Shown: piece by piece, positions 1 to 13,900 of the stretch
Layout of the letters: the number at the start of each line of letters is the position of its first letter
Position numbering within the stretch: the stretch's first letter is position 1
NCBI GenBank assembly: GCA_013396635.1
Contig: WBMW01000597.1
Coordinates: 259,144-323,143, forward strand
Length of the DNA: 64,000 nucleotides
Direction: 5' to 3'
DNA from: Penelope pileata
Taxonomy: Eukaryota > Chordata > Aves > Galliformes > Cracidae
Position numbers and translations under genes: made by a program
The notes under the pieces: model-generated
Told to the model about the DNA's origin: nothing
Database searches by the model: none
What the model saw: the letters and a program-made list of their open reading frames with translations, nothing else

Positions 1-1215
1 CTCCCCGTTTCAGGGTTATATGCACCTGGAGCTCGAGGTTAACGTCCTTCCTCACGTTCTAAATAAGTCTATCCTAGCAATAATTTATTTTCTTGGCTTA
101 ACAGGTCTGTTTTAATAAAAGCAGTTTCGTTGTTACAGTGAATTGTTTTTTCAGAGGATTCTTCCAGTGCCTCAGTGCTGAGCTTCTCTGCCTTAACCCC
201 TGCACCTCCTGCTGCCTGCGGTCCCCCTGTGCTCCGCACTAACCCCAGCTCCCCGTGCTCTGGTGGGTCAGGGTCCGGCTGCAGGAGCTGGGAGTGGCAG
301 AGCTCCGGGTGCTGCGGGCCATGCCCAGGTTCTGCTCTGCCTGGCAGCCCCTCTGCAGGCAGCTCCCGTCGGGCTGTTCAGTGGCACAGCCCCACCGGTG
401 CCGCTTCTTGGAGGAGCTTTGGGTGGTGGTGGTGGCGTGGAGGCAGCAGCTCTGAGTGCTGGGGTTTGTCATCGTGCTGAGCCTTGGGTGCGTGGTGGCT
501 TAACTGGCGCAGCGTGGCTGGAGGAGAGCAGTGCCTCAGTCCAGGGCTGCCAGTGCCCGGTGACACCCAGTGACAGCTGCTGTGTGGCTGTCACACACTC
601 CTGGTGTTGGGGGAGGAAAGATCAGCCCCTGGGGAAGCTGCAGTCTTCAGGAGCAGGGGCTGATGGCATCGCAGCTTCACCCCGAGCTGCTGTGGGGACG
701 GGGAGCTGCTGGGCGCTGGGCTGGGCGCTGCTGGAGGCTCTCAGAGCTCCCGGTCATCCCCCACCTTGCAAGGTTGTTCCTTCAACTCTGGAAATTCCTG
801 TACTGTACATAAGACACTTGTTTATTTTTAAAAAGCTGAATGTTTTTTTTTTTTTTTAAAAAAAAACCTGTTCTTTTTTTAGACAGCAAATAGAACACAG
901 CTGACACCTTTGTAGGAAATCGTGTGGGAAACAGTTGCACAGGGAAGGTTTTAGAAGTTACTATTTTAAAATAATTGCTAAGTTAATGCAAGATGCTGGG
1001 CTGTCAAAGGCAGCACTAGCTCATGTCACCAGAGGGAAAGAATTTACTGATGCAACAAAAGGAACGAGAAATCTCCTGAATTTCTCACTTTCAAAGGTTT
1101 TTTTGCATTGCTGGAAAAAAAAAAAAATGGAACAAAACAAAAACTTTCATGTTTACCTGACACTTTCTTCAGGGTTTGATTGATTTGTCTAATAAAGGTT
1201 ATTTTCTTTATATGA
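1..1215 (+). other. probable 3' UTR of an upstream plus-strand gene
   Basis: No coding exon could be recognised here. The stretch is AT-rich at both ends, has A and T homopolymers near 840-870 and 1120, and carries AATAAA hexamers at 114-119 and 1191-1196, the second followed by a T-rich stretch. This fits the 3' untranslated end of a plus-strand gene converging on KCTD19. In human the convergent neighbour of KCTD19 is PLEKHG4, but nothing in the sequence proves that identity. The open frames seen between 175 and 860 are GC-biased, overlap on both strands and match nothing I know. Confidence 0.3.
1191..1196 (+). other. candidate poly(A) signal AATAAA
   Basis: A canonical AATAAA on the plus strand lies about 700 bases before the converging 3' end of KCTD19. 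It is followed by a T-rich segment that could serve as a downstream element. It is the best candidate end for the gene entering from the left. Confidence 0.35.
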
Positions 1216-1885
1216 ATCGTGTTTGCATGGTGTCCTGATTCCAGTGGGGGAATGGGGGCTGCAGGAGGGGAAGCAGAGCTGCCCCGTGCCCTCTGCCAGG
1301 GCTGGGCTGAGGCTGGGATGCTGATTTCCTACCTGGGTGGAAGGGATGGGCTCCTGCTGGAGGTCACACAGCAGGAGCAGCTCCTCCCCAGAGCTGCAGA
1401 GATGGTAAAACAGGATCAGCAGAGTGCCAGGGCTGCACAAGGTGCTTGAAATAAAACGTGAAGGAGCTGCTGGAGCCCTCTGGGTATTTGCTGCTCCCCC
1501 CAAAAATGGAAAAATGATCGATATGTCAGAGAGTGGCTTCTGTTAGGTACTGAAAGGGGTAAAGGCACAGGGCAGAGCCGTGGTGTCTGACTGAGGCTGC
1601 TGGGGAGGCAGCTGAGCAGGACAGCCAGGAGCCACCTGGACATCACCAGCAAGGTGCGTGGCCATCTGGTGGCCAAAAGGCAGCGACAGGAGCTGGGCAG
1701 GTGCCTGGGGGTCAGAGCTGCGTTCGTTTCTTTTGGAAGCATGTTCTGCTAAACAAACCTGAGGTGTGGCCAACAAAGAGGTCAGGCACAAAGCTCCTCC
1801 TCCACGCCCCACAGCTGACGGCTGCTACAAAGATCCCCAAAGCAAATCCCTGCTCCAGTCAAAAAGAACACTGAGCAAAAGAGAG
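1216..1885. other. intergenic, left gene to KCTD19
   Basis: GC-rich spacer between two converging 3' ends. It holds an isolated AATAAA at 1451-1456 on the plus strand, which could be an alternative end for the left gene. No exon, RNA gene or clear repeat was recognised. Confidence 0.4.
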
Positions 1886-1900
1886 CTCAGAGGAAATGTT

Positions 1901-1911
1901 TTTATTTTATT
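1901..1911 (-). other. KCTD19: KCTD19 poly(A) signals (two, sharing one base)
   Basis: On the minus strand two AATAAA hexamers share one base (1906-1911 and 1901-1906). They lie only about 50 bases after the KCTD19 stop codon at 1960-1962, implying a 3' UTR of well under 100 bases. Confidence 0.7.
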
Positions 1912-1959
1912 GTGGTACCTGAGGGGGATACGCATTCCAAACCTTGCTGTTCTGTAAGG

Positions 1960-4900
1960 TCACAGTCCCAAGGCGCAGCAGGAGACGGATCGAGCGAGCC
2001 CTCTCTGGAGCAGCGCCTCGAGGCAGCGGCCGTACTTCCAGGCGAGCGGCAGCGTGAACTGGGAAGGCACAGAGCAAGGCCAGGTCAGGCACCCCCCCGA
2101 CTGCAGAACCCCAGCTGTGACTTCGCTCCGCGCTGCTTCACCACCCTAGAAGCCTCCCAGCTGCTTTTGTGGACAACCTCCGAAATCAGCAGCAGGTTTT
2201 AAACTTAATTATGAAGGCTAGAGGTGACAGCAGTCAATCTGTGCTGTGAAGCCGCCTCCCCCCCTATTTAATTCGTTTGCAAACAGCTGGGAGGAGTGAA
2301 GCAGTTTCAGCCGCAGCCGGTGGTGTTCCCAAGTCAGCCCTCCAGCAGCCCCTGGTGGCGAGCGCTACTTACTTCCACCCACGGCAGCAGCGCTTCCCGG
2401 ACGTTTCTGTCCCCTTTGAAATACTCTGTGCTCAGTAAATCACCGACGAACTCCTTGGGGGTGATCTGCCGGGTCTGAAACACAGAGCACAGCAGTGTCA
2501 GACCGACGGGTCCCTCTCCCCGTCCCTCCTTGGCCAGGGTTCATTAGTGGGAGGATTAAAAGGGATTGGGAGCAGCAGCCATCCCTCAGGAGCTGGAATC
2601 AAGCACCGATGTGCACAGACGTTCCCAAGTCCCTCTCCTTGCTCTTGTCTCCCCCTTTGCAGGGGGTACAAAAACAGCTCCTGGCTGGAGCTGGGCACTG
2701 CTGGAGAGGGGCAGTGGGGCTGGGGCAGAATCAGTTGCTTCCATTGCAAATTAAATAAAAACAGAAATTCCTGGCTGCTTGAGGGACGTGTTTATTCCTG
2801 GCACAACACAGGGGGGGCTGCTCTGACACCAGGGGTGGGACCCGCTGCTCCCTATTGCCTCATGTTTGGGCCTCCAGCTGCCGCAGCAGCAACCTCTGCT
2901 CTGCTCTGCGGGTGCCTGAGCTGCTGGGCTGCCCTGGGGCTGATTTCCAGCTGCTGAGGGGGGAGAGGCACCAGCAGTGGAAGCTTCTCAACAGGCAGAA
3001 TGGGAAATGCTCCATCTCCCTCTCTCGAGGAAGGCGAGCTTTCAGGTCCTGGCACCCCAGCGGTGCCTGGGGAAGCACAGCTCATGCCAGTCTGCCCGAC
3101 CTTGTACCTACCCAAAGCTTGTTGACAAGGGCTGCAACTCTGGCTGTGATTTCCTTGGGATCCTGCTGCCTTATGGAGTCCAGGATGACATCGGTCAGGA
3201 AAAAGTGGCACTGCCTGGCATAGAACATCTCCTCGTGGGAGAGAGCAAAGCGGAGAAAAACTACGTCTGCAAGAAACAGTTCAAAGAACACAAAACCATG
3301 AGGAAAAAAAAGGCTGCAGTTGCAGCATTCGACATTTCAGTCATCCAACCTTTACCATAAACAAGTGTGCAATACAGCAGGAAGCTCGTGCATATCCCCA
3401 GCCACTCTGTAACCACTGGGATAGCAAGCTTTCTGTTTTTTTTTTTTTTCCTGGCTCTTACATGTTCTGTAGCCCAGTAGCAGATTTGATGCATTAAAGG
3501 GCTTCGCTTCAAGGCACCAGCAAGGTCAGGCAGCTGCTGTGAAGAACTAAATTTCGGCAGCAGTCAGGCTGGGACAACCTTAGGTGCTCAGCTAGCCAGA
3601 ACTGGCAACAAATCTTGACAAAGAGAACATCAAAAACTCTGCAGCAACATCCCCAACCCCACAGCTGCCTGCACGGCCTTACCTTCGGGCAGTGCTGGAG
3701 GGTGTGCAGGACCCAGCTGGGTGCCAGCCAGCAGAACGCTGTACACAACGCTCTCCTCGTTGCAGGTGTGAAAGCCATCACTGCCCAACACTGGAGGATG
3801 TGCAACTTTCAGAATCAACCCCACGCTCCTGTGATCTTCCAGAGCTTTGGTTTCTTGGCCATCAGTGGCTTCTGTGAATGGGTACAGCTGGAGTTTTACA
3901 CGCTGCGTAGCAGTAATGGGTAAACACATCTGTCCTCCTGTAAATGTGACCACAAAAGTGTCATCTTATTAAAGCTATGCCCTTTGCTGTCTTCATTCTG
4001 TCATTGAGGTTTTGCCAGGAAAAGTCAACCAGCACTAGACAGAAAACGGCAATCTGTACACCAAAGAATTTACAATCCTAAATAGAACATGACCGGCCTT
4101 CTCTACTTCCCCCTTCGACGAGGGAAAATCAGAAAAAGTAACCATGACGCCCTGCTTAGCAAAACCCAAGCAGAATTTAGTCCAGGATTCTTTCAAGGGA
4201 TTTTTTTATAGGAAAAAATAATACTCTGGCTTGCACTGCTATAGTAACAAACCCATCCACGATCATTATGAATAATTCTGCTTTGCCAGCAGCTCTGTGA
4301 AAACCTGCAGGGCTGCCCACGGTGGAAGTGGTGCGGGGCAAGTCACATCCTCTGCGGGGTGATGGAAGAAGTCTTGGACCGGGACTTCCCACTGAGGTTT
4401 CCTGAGCTTGCATTTTGCTCCTTGGCTACCAGACGTTTCCAACTCCCACACAGCGCTGTGGAGACTTCTGGGTTTAGCATGAACTCGGCCTTTGTGCTGA
4501 GTTACTGATTTCTGGAAGCAGGTCTGCACCCAGCAATCTCGCTGCTAACAGTGGGCTCACAGGATGGATCCGTGGTTCAGCCCCACACCTGAAACCCCTG
4601 GGGAGCACCTCCCAGGTGCTGGAGTACAGGCAGTGTCCTGGTGACTGCACTGGGGTCCATAAAACTAGGAACAAAAATACCACTAATATCTAAAAAAATA
4701 TTCTGTTAGCAGAAACTACCCGAATGGTGAAGGCAATTCAAAATACCCTCAGGATCTGAGGAGCCCTCAGGACTGAAGGATGTGAATTCTCCTTTTTTCT
4801 TGCAGTCCCAATATCTAACTGGGATCCCAGTTTTTGCAGCCAGCATTAATGAACTCCAAACATCTCAAAAATGCAGAGGGGTAACTCCAGCACACCCAAA

Positions 4901-7900
4901 CAGCCCGGCTGTTCTGCTGCTGAGGCAGAGTTACAAGGAGACAGCTCAAGGGCAGCTCGTTAATGCTAGCGAAGCAAAAAGCTGCTCCACCTTTCTGGCC
5001 AACCCACTTCCAGCACTACACTCTGCAGAGATGAGCAGTAAAAGATGTCCTCCAGCCCCCACCAGCCCCTTGCTTAGCAGCTGGCAATCAACTTACCCCC
5101 TGCTGGAGGGATGAGCTCCATCTGCACGCTCTGCTCTCTTACTTCACCGAGAAAGTTTTCTACAATTAGAACAAGAAAAAGGCTGAGACCAGCACTCAAA
5201 TCCAGCAGCATCAAAGTATCTCATGTGCATACAAGTGATTCAGTTAATTACTCCCCTCATTTTTGTGAACAATAAGCACTAAGCTATCATTTACCTTCTG
5301 CTGGTTCCCTGTTTGTGTCCTCTGTGTTTTTTCCTCTTGGGGGAGCAGATTTCACAGTGCTGAGTTGATCTGTTCCAGCACTTGGAGTAACGAGCAAACT
5401 CTGTTTGAACACATCTTGCTCCAGCTGCTTTCCTCCAGCCCCAAATTCACACTGGGTAACGGGATCGTTTGCCTGAGGCGTAAAGCTCATTTTCCCAGGA
5501 GCAATTGGAGCTTGGACACCTCTGTCCTCCTCAGGAGCCCTGTGCTGAGGTACACGGCCTGTGGCACAGCCATCAGACATTTCCACGTGCTGGAGATCAC
5601 ATCTCGTGGAGTTCAGCGTGTCCCATTCCCTTACCAGGGAAATCAACCTCAGGATGTGACTGGCTGAGCCTTCACTTCCTGCTGTTTTTGTCAAGCTGCT
5701 CCTTACCCCTCTCTTCCTCGGAGGGCTTCCCAAACACCAGCTGGAGTTCACCACACTGCATGAGGTTTCATCACCCCCTCCAAGGGCGTCCTTGCGCTTC
5801 ATCCCTCTGTCCTGTGGCACCAGTTTGGAAGGCTCTGCCTTCTCCCCATTGGTGTCTTGTTTCCCCTTCAGGTCTTTTATATTGCTCCAGGTATCGACAT
5901 AGTTTTTATTGGAATCCCTGGCTGCATATGGATACACCTAAAATACAGTGAAGCATTGTTAGTTCTATTTTATAAGGAAGGAAGTGTAACTCTTCCCTTC
6001 CCTAATAAAAGGTGTATTTTATTTACTCTAATAAAAGATTTAAGAATGGAGTTTTCAGTCTCTGGAAAACGCTTCCTCACTTCTGTGCTGGATGCAGCAC
6101 TTCAGACTCTCCAAACCCTGCCCTGACAATCCAGCACTGCTGCCATGCTGTCCTCAGCCACCTCAGCTTGCATCACTGCATTCAGCAGAATTTGAAGAAA
6201 GAAGCTGGAGTGGCCAAGGCACACAGGCAGGGCCAGCAGCTCAGTGTCTCTGCTGCAGTTAAAACTGAGATTTATTTTGGTTATGTGAACCAGTGGCAGC
6301 GCATTCTGCACAGGAAAGATGGTTTGGCCAACTGCAGATGAGCAGCAACTCCACCACCTGAGCACCAGCATTCAGCTGCGGGGTGGAACAGCCTGGTGTC
6401 AGGGTGGAAGTGCTATAGGGCAGCACCTGCATTTCACTGGAAGCGGAGAATTTAAGTTTGGCACCTTCCTGGTTCAAACTGCTTTCCAAAATGCTTCATG
6501 GTGACACATTCTGAAAGCCAGATCTTACCTCTTTTGGGTCCTGGCTGAGCTCATGCTCCTGATTCCAAGGCACAACATTTAATCTTCTACATGGAAAAGA
6601 ATCTTCATTGCTCAGTTCCTTGTTCTGGATCCATAACCTAGATAATAAATATTTACAATTATTATAGAACTTTTTTCAGGGGCAACACACAGTCAGCCTG
6701 CAGAAGGAACTGCCAGGGCTTCCACTCGCCAGGGGATCTGTGCATCTCATTCCTCTTTATTATGAATTACTTTTAAACTGCTGGGGAGGGAAAGGAACTC
6801 ATGATTATCACTTGGGCATAACATAAAGGCAGCAAAGGAGCTGGAGTCTTCACTGCTGGAATGTGATGCTGCAGATACACAGGAGACAAAAATGACTTTT
6901 TTTTTGCTGTTCCAGCATCCACAAAACTTTGAGCAGTGGATTTATGTAAGCCTTGCTGGTTGACCCAGGCCATGTCTGCTTGAGATCAGACTTGGGGTTG
7001 GTTTTTCTCTCTTTTCTGGGAAGATGTTCTATTCCATTCACTTTGGGGAGAAAGCTATTCACAGCCAGGCCAATCCTCTACATTCATGGAATCAAAACTG
7101 AATTTCAAGCCTTCTTAAGAGACTGAGCTCCTGGTGGTGGCTGCCTGAGCTGCACGTGAGCTTTTGAGGAGGTGGAGCACAGAGTGGCTGCTGCTCTCTG
7201 CCTCCCAGTGAGCTGCCTACAGACACAGACTGGAGAAGATGCCCATTGAGCTGACTGATGATCCAGCAAGGAACTCTAGGGACCAATCCAGCTCCCTAAA
7301 CAGCACAGAAAATATTAGAAAATGGGTTTGCGGGTTCACAGATTGTTTAAGGCCAGAGCAGATCCTCCAGAAGGTCTCCAGAAACCAGCTGGGGCTTGGC
7401 AAAGCCAGGTCTGAGCCCAGGCTGGTGAGTGAGAACATCTCTGCTTGGTCAGGTGTACCATGGTTTCCAGAGGCACTGCAATATTTTCTGGACTTAGGGG
7501 AAGAGCTCAGTTGCCTGTTTCCTTAGTTATTGAAGAGCTGAGGACTCTTCTGTTAGTGTTTCGGTGTTCAAATAACTCATGGGGAAAAAGAGTGGCCCAA
7601 AAGATAATGGAACTGCTCGTCCTCAGTGGCTGGATTTTAGAAGGAAATGACAAAGTTGTGCCCCTTTCAAAGAAGGGCAAACACTGCTAGCTCAGATGAA
7701 AGGAGAAAACTACAGAATACTACAGAAAAGAAGAAGAAGGAAATGTTTATCTACCTGTATGCCTCACAGTGATGAAGTGCCTCTAAGAGGGAAGGGATCT
7801 GGTACTCCTCTGCTTCTTGACGGAACAGAGGCCATTCTCTGTAAGTTGAAAATTAACTTAACTGTAAAATCACTAAATAAAAATCTTACCAGCTATCTTA

Positions 7901-10900
7901 TCCAACGAAATATCAATTCTGGAAGCTTAAGCAGTCAGTACACACAGTGAAAGATACACTCACACCAGCGATTTTTCTTCTAACACGTGGACAAATAGCC
8001 AATCAGTTTAAATACCAAAAAGTACCCTAACCAACTTTTTTTTTTGTTAGATGTTTCAGACCTAACACCCAAACAGTGAGCAGTATATGGTTCTATTGAA
8101 AGCAATAGAAACCTTAGCATTACCACTGACTTCTGTGGAGTATGAATTTGATGTCAGGAATCCCAAATTAGAGAGCTCTTCTGAAAAGGTGCAACCACAC
8201 TGACTGAGCTCCTAAGCCAGCAGCATCTCTCTGAATTTTTCTTGGGCTTGCCATCTTTTTTCAAGCTACTGCCTTGTTCTAGTTAACTAAAAACATCTCT
8301 CCTCCTTTTTTCCCCCCTCCTTTCACTAACCATGGACGACAGAAACCTGATTTTGAGAACCAGGAGTCCTGCTCTGTGATGTGCACGACACTTTTCTCAT
8401 GTTGAAAACTCACCCTAGCATTTTCCATAGGGAATCCTGCAGTGAACATTTGCAGGTTTGAAGGGTTCTAGGCAATCTAGCACACCTAGAAATATTCTCA
8501 GCCCTAGAACATTATTCTGTCTGCTACCAAGCTGTTTGCACTTGGTCCTATCCCATTTACTGTCTCTCCAGCAGTTCCCAGGCGTGGTTTGGCCAGCCAG
8601 ATGCTCCCAGGACTGTTTGCAGCCGACAGAAGGAGGGAAGCCACCACCTCTGGGAGGTGAAGGCAGGTCACTAGCAGAAGTGCAGCTGGCTGCAGCGATC
8701 AGAAACATTCCCAGACATATTTACTTTGCCTGCATAGATATAACCATGGTGTCTGACATCTGCCTTCCTGCGTGCCTTTGATGCCAGCCCTGAAAGCAAA
8801 CAGTGATTAATGCACCAAAGCAGCCAGCAGAGTAACCCTTCTGTTGACTTTAGGAAAAAGAATGAAAATATGTACTCTTCAGGGCAACAGCTAAGGGTGC
8901 TAAACATGACCACATCAGCTGGTGAGCTAAAAGGCCCTGAGTCTGCCAACTGGAGTTGAACAAGGGCTTCAAAGACTGAAGATACCAAAAGATCTTCTGA
9001 TGTCACACTGACTTTCATCACTGAAGGCAAAAAAAATTGTAATGAGTAGCAGCAGGAGCACCAGCCCCAGGGAAAATGCTACAAGAAGCCAAGGCTGCAA
9101 AGGGACAGTGCTGGGCAATCTCACAAGCAAGTGAAGCATGCTGTGGGAACATCCTCAGGAGACAGGGGTTGGAATTTCTGATGTTTGGCAAACTTTAGAG
9201 ACCTCACAGATTGGGATGTCTATGGAAGGAGAGTGCTCTCTCCTGGTTAGGAGCCCTGTGTTCCTGCATCCCTACACTGCTGCAGTTTTGGAAGAGATTT
9301 TTCAGCATTAAAACTGAGATACCAGTAGAGGGGGCAGATGAAGTATTGTTCAGCTGAACTAAACCAGACTTAGCTGTCCTTAACATTAAAAACAACCAAT
9401 CAAAAATCCCACAACTGAAGAAGGATGCAATGTTTTCATCAATAAAAACATTTTTCTTTTTGCTAAGAGCGTGCACGAATCTGTGATCTTCACTGCAGTA
9501 CAAGTGCCTGCTATTCTTATCACTAAAATAAAGGTATACTCATCTCACAACAATATAATTCTTCATAACATAAGATTCTTCATCCTTTTGGATAGCATCT
9601 CTATGAAAATTAGAAATCAGGCACCCATGCTTGTTTCCCCTACAACCACCTAATATAAAAGAAACACATGAATTCACCCTTACTTAAATTCAGCTGGCAA
9701 AAATAATTTCCCAAGTCTTAGAAAGTTGAGAACGTGTCGAAACATTTGCCCATCTCCATGGATTAGGAGACTTTGACCATACGTGATCCAACAGACCTTC
9801 TTCTCATTCGACAGCAGCTCTGGGTACTAGAGAAATAAAAACACATTAAGATCACAGGAAGAACATTTTCTCAGACTAGGAAGATGTCTCTCCCTGCATG
9901 AAAGCAGTTCTTCAACTTACCAAACGTAGAAGAGTAATTCTAGATCAGTGTATTAGTTTTATTATTGAAACAGTCACTGTATTATGGTAAGTGGAATCTC
10001 TGCCTGACTCCAGTGACAGGACATCATCTGCACAACAGATGAGCTGTGACTGGCATCCTGGGCTATGGAAAAGGAGAATGCCCTTTACTTTGTATTAGCA
10101 TGCAAAATGTTGGTAGGATTTACCCTGGGTAAAAAGAGCCCTGGGGTGCAACCTGCACCTGAAACTGTCAACTTGCACAGTGGCAGTGGATGTAAGTGAG
10201 CTGAAAAACACACAAATAGAGTGACAAAGTGTCTAAAATAACACGAGGGCTGGACTGCCACTCAGAGTGTCCTTCTCACAGAGTGAGCATGTGCTACACA
10301 TCTTGGGCTGTGCCATGAAAACGCGTGATGGCACCCGCAGGCACAGAACATGGAGGAGAGGGGCAGCCAAACCCCATGTACCTGCACCCACACAGCCCCA
10401 GAGATGCCTGGAGGAAGCCTTCCCTACAGCCACATCTGGGTTGCTGCAGAGGAAACCAAACAGTTCACTCACATGAGCTCATACAGATTCAGCAAAGTGT
10501 GTCAAGTGTTTGCACCTTGAAGTCCAAGATTCATTTGCCTCAGGTACCTGAACATATTCCACTTAATATAACACCCAGGAAAAAACATTCTAATGATTCC
10601 TATTATTAAAAATTTAGATTATGCTCTGTAGAATTAGAGATTCTGTCTTAGGAAGGGTCATGTCAAGCCAACATAAAGACAATTAATTACCTTCAATAAA
10701 GTCTGCAGGTAAGTTTCATACCAGTTACTTCCTACATAGACTTTCACAATCTGGTGCAGTGAACATATTGACACTTCTGCTGTCCACTCTGCATCTAGAG
10801 ATGGGGAAAGAAATGGAAAGGTGACAATTAAAACAACAGTCAGTATCGTTTAGTTATAGATCTAAAGCTAGGAAGATATTGGATTTTACATCAAAATATT

Positions 10901-13900
10901 GCAAACAGCAATAACTATCTGAAACAGTGAAATAATTGAGCACATTCTATGCACACAGAGCTGGAACTCTTGGGCTCCAAAATGGAGAACTTTATTTCTT
11001 ACAATAGCCTGGGCCTTTACATAAGTCACACTCTCAAATAAATTACTTCTGAAGCAATGGGTAATGATATAAATAGCTTCTCACATTCTCTAAACAATGA
11101 GCAAAGCAGCACGTGCTTGTCTCATGGCTGCTATAACGGGGCTGTCTTCCAACCTATACAGAGAGCTGAGGCATCATTTACTGCTACAACAGCTGAGTGA
11201 CAGATTCCTTTTTCCTTGGCACATTATCCAACATACTGTGCATAATTCAGTAACTGCTTTCTCAATTTAAGATCAAACCATCCTTCCCAAGGGCTAGAAT
11301 TCCATCTAGGAATAACTTCCACACCTTTTGCATGGCAGGGCAGGGAGGAATACTTCACACATCAGCCCTCTCACCTTATTCTGGTGTCACCTTTTTCTGC
11401 TTTCACCTTATTCTGGTGGCTCAAAACTGGCAGGATCAACATCCTCTGCAGAAGAACACAGAGGGCCCTGACAGTGGAGTAAGCTGAAGTCAGGCCACTA
11501 CTACAACTGTGCAACCTACTGCAGAGAACCTGCTTTAGCAGGGGGTTGGACTTCATGATCCCCAGAGGTTCCTTCCAGCCCCTATAGTTCTGTGATAAGA
11601 AGTCAAACTTGGAAATAAACCACAGGAAGGACACTTTGGATCCTACAAGCTGAAAAAGATCCTTGATTAGCTGCATTCAGTCAAAACTGCTCGTTATACT
11701 TTAAACATTTGTTGAAAATTCTTGACTTACTGTAACCTCTGCTCTCTGATGGTGCCTGTTCCTTCAGATAGCATTCTAAAGCATCTTTCACTGGCTCATA
11801 TGTGATGTCCCCTTTGTCCAAAAAAGCACAGAGCTCTTGGATTTCAGAAATGTCTTCAGTGAGAGGAAGTTGGCAAGTTCCCAACCAATTCCTAACCAAA
11901 AGAAGTCACGTTTCTTTTATCTTTACATTTCTGCTTTATTTTTAACGAGTACAAGGCAGTAAATACAAATTCTCCCCCAATTTTTTTTTTTGCACTTACT
12001 GAGCTTTACTTGCAACTTCCCACATCTTCATTTTAATGTAGTTATTTATTTTAAATCAAGAGCCCTGAACAATCTCACATCAGCAAACAATGCCATTGCA
12101 CTGGAGCCATCAAATAATGGTTTGCAACAGCTTTGATTGAAATATTGCTCCTGCATGGCATCATTCACTAAGGACAGCAGCAAGTGCAGACAAAATGCTG
12201 GGGGCAGAGATGAGCTGCTCACGTGTTTGATCATCCTGTTGTATTCCTATGAGACTTTACAGAGGCAGTAGTACGTGTCTGAGCTAAATTTAAAGTTGGT
12301 AAAAAGGTGCAAGAAGTTCTGCAGCCTGTGGTTGATGGAAATACATGTGGCAGAGCATTGAACTGCCTGGCAGGCTATGAATCACAACAAAATAACTCAC
12401 TGTGATTGCTTTCAGATTTCTTTCCTTGATTCAAATCACAACAAAGAGTTGAAAGAAAATGGTGTACCTTTTTAGTGGAGTGTATTGCAGTGTGCATTTT
12501 CATGGCTAGCTTTATGACTCATCCACTGGGTTTCTGCACTTATAAAAAATATATATATCTGCCATGGTAGAGATGTTCATATCCCTACAACCACATTTTC
12601 ACTTATTTCAGGAAATAGGTGCTAATGATTCACTAAGGAGCCATTTTCCTGTAAGACAATGATTGCATTACACCAGGACAATGGCATAGTAATAAGTCAG
12701 AGCAGTGATGCTAACAGTGTGGAGAGTTCAAATACAGTAGCCAGAACATTACATTCTTTGCTGGAATAGACATAGCTGTAGGGCTTTTCTGTGACTTTCA
12801 GAAAAAAAAAAAAGTACCCCTAGACATTTAGATGCTTCTGAAAATCCCATACAAAGAATGGTAATATTGAGTTTTAAGAACGTGTGATCACTAAATAAAA
12901 ACTCCATATCACTTTGGAATTCTAGGCTTACCAGCCTACAACAGAAGAATGTCAATGTCCATAATTCCAGTCATCAGCTAGATAAAACTGAACTGCAAAT
13001 TCTAAAGGACTGAGTGCTCAGTTTCAGCTTTCAAAAGCATTAATTACTTCTTTTGTTCAGCTCAGAAGAGCCTGACGGCCCTGCCTCATGGCCTGACTGA
13101 AGGGGAAGGGAGAGGGAAGCACTCATCTCTCTGGTGAGCAGTGACAGGACATGAGGGAAGGGCTTACAGCATCTGGGGAATTTCAGGTCAGGAGATCTTC
13201 ACCAGAGGGTGGCTGGGCTCTGGCACAGGCTCCCCAGGGCAGCACTCACGGCCCCTCACCTGGCAGTGCTCACAAAGCTTCTGGACAATGCTCTCAGATG
13301 TGTGGTTTAACACTTAGGCTGCCCTGTGCAGAGGTGGAGTTGGACTCAATGGCCCTCGTGGGTCCCTTCCAACTCAGGATGTACAATTCCATTACTTAAG
13401 GTTCTTCAGAAAGGATATATTCAGTATGGAAAAATCACTGTGTGGCACCAAGTTCATCACATACGGTGTCACTTCATGCTTATAGCACTCAGTTTGGCAA
13501 TGCAGATGAGTACAAATAGTTACCTATTAAAATGTACACCAAAGGCAGACTGGAGTATTGTGTCTGGTTCTGGGGCCCCCAACACAAGAAGGATGTGGAG
13601 CTGTTGGAGCGGNCAACTGTAAGTGCACGACCAAACCATGCAGAGCAGCCCCATGGCACGTGGAACGAGTCCCCCAGAAGCCAGCCTTGGGGGGACACCA
13701 GGACCCCCCCGCTGGGTACCAGCCCCCAGAGCCCCCCACGTACCTGGCGTGCTGGAAGAGCACCCCGCTGCCGCAGACGTGGAGGCGGCGCCGGCGCAGG
13801 TCGCTGCCCACGCGGAGCTGTCCGAGTGCTGAATCCGGGTAGTGCGCCAGCAGCCCCAGCGCCAGCGCGAACAGCGGCGCCCGCCGCCCCCGATCTCCGC

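Noticed and set aside
7239..7690. two overlapping plus-strand frames of 95 and 81 codons
   Set aside because: They lie in a KCTD19 intron antisense to the gene, match no known protein and have no exon borders; no convincing transposon match either.
6637..9684. direct joining of KCTD19 exons 9 and 11
   Set aside because: It is in frame, but the 84-nt exon at 7755-7838 encodes the missing conserved segment, so the direct joining is not the main form.
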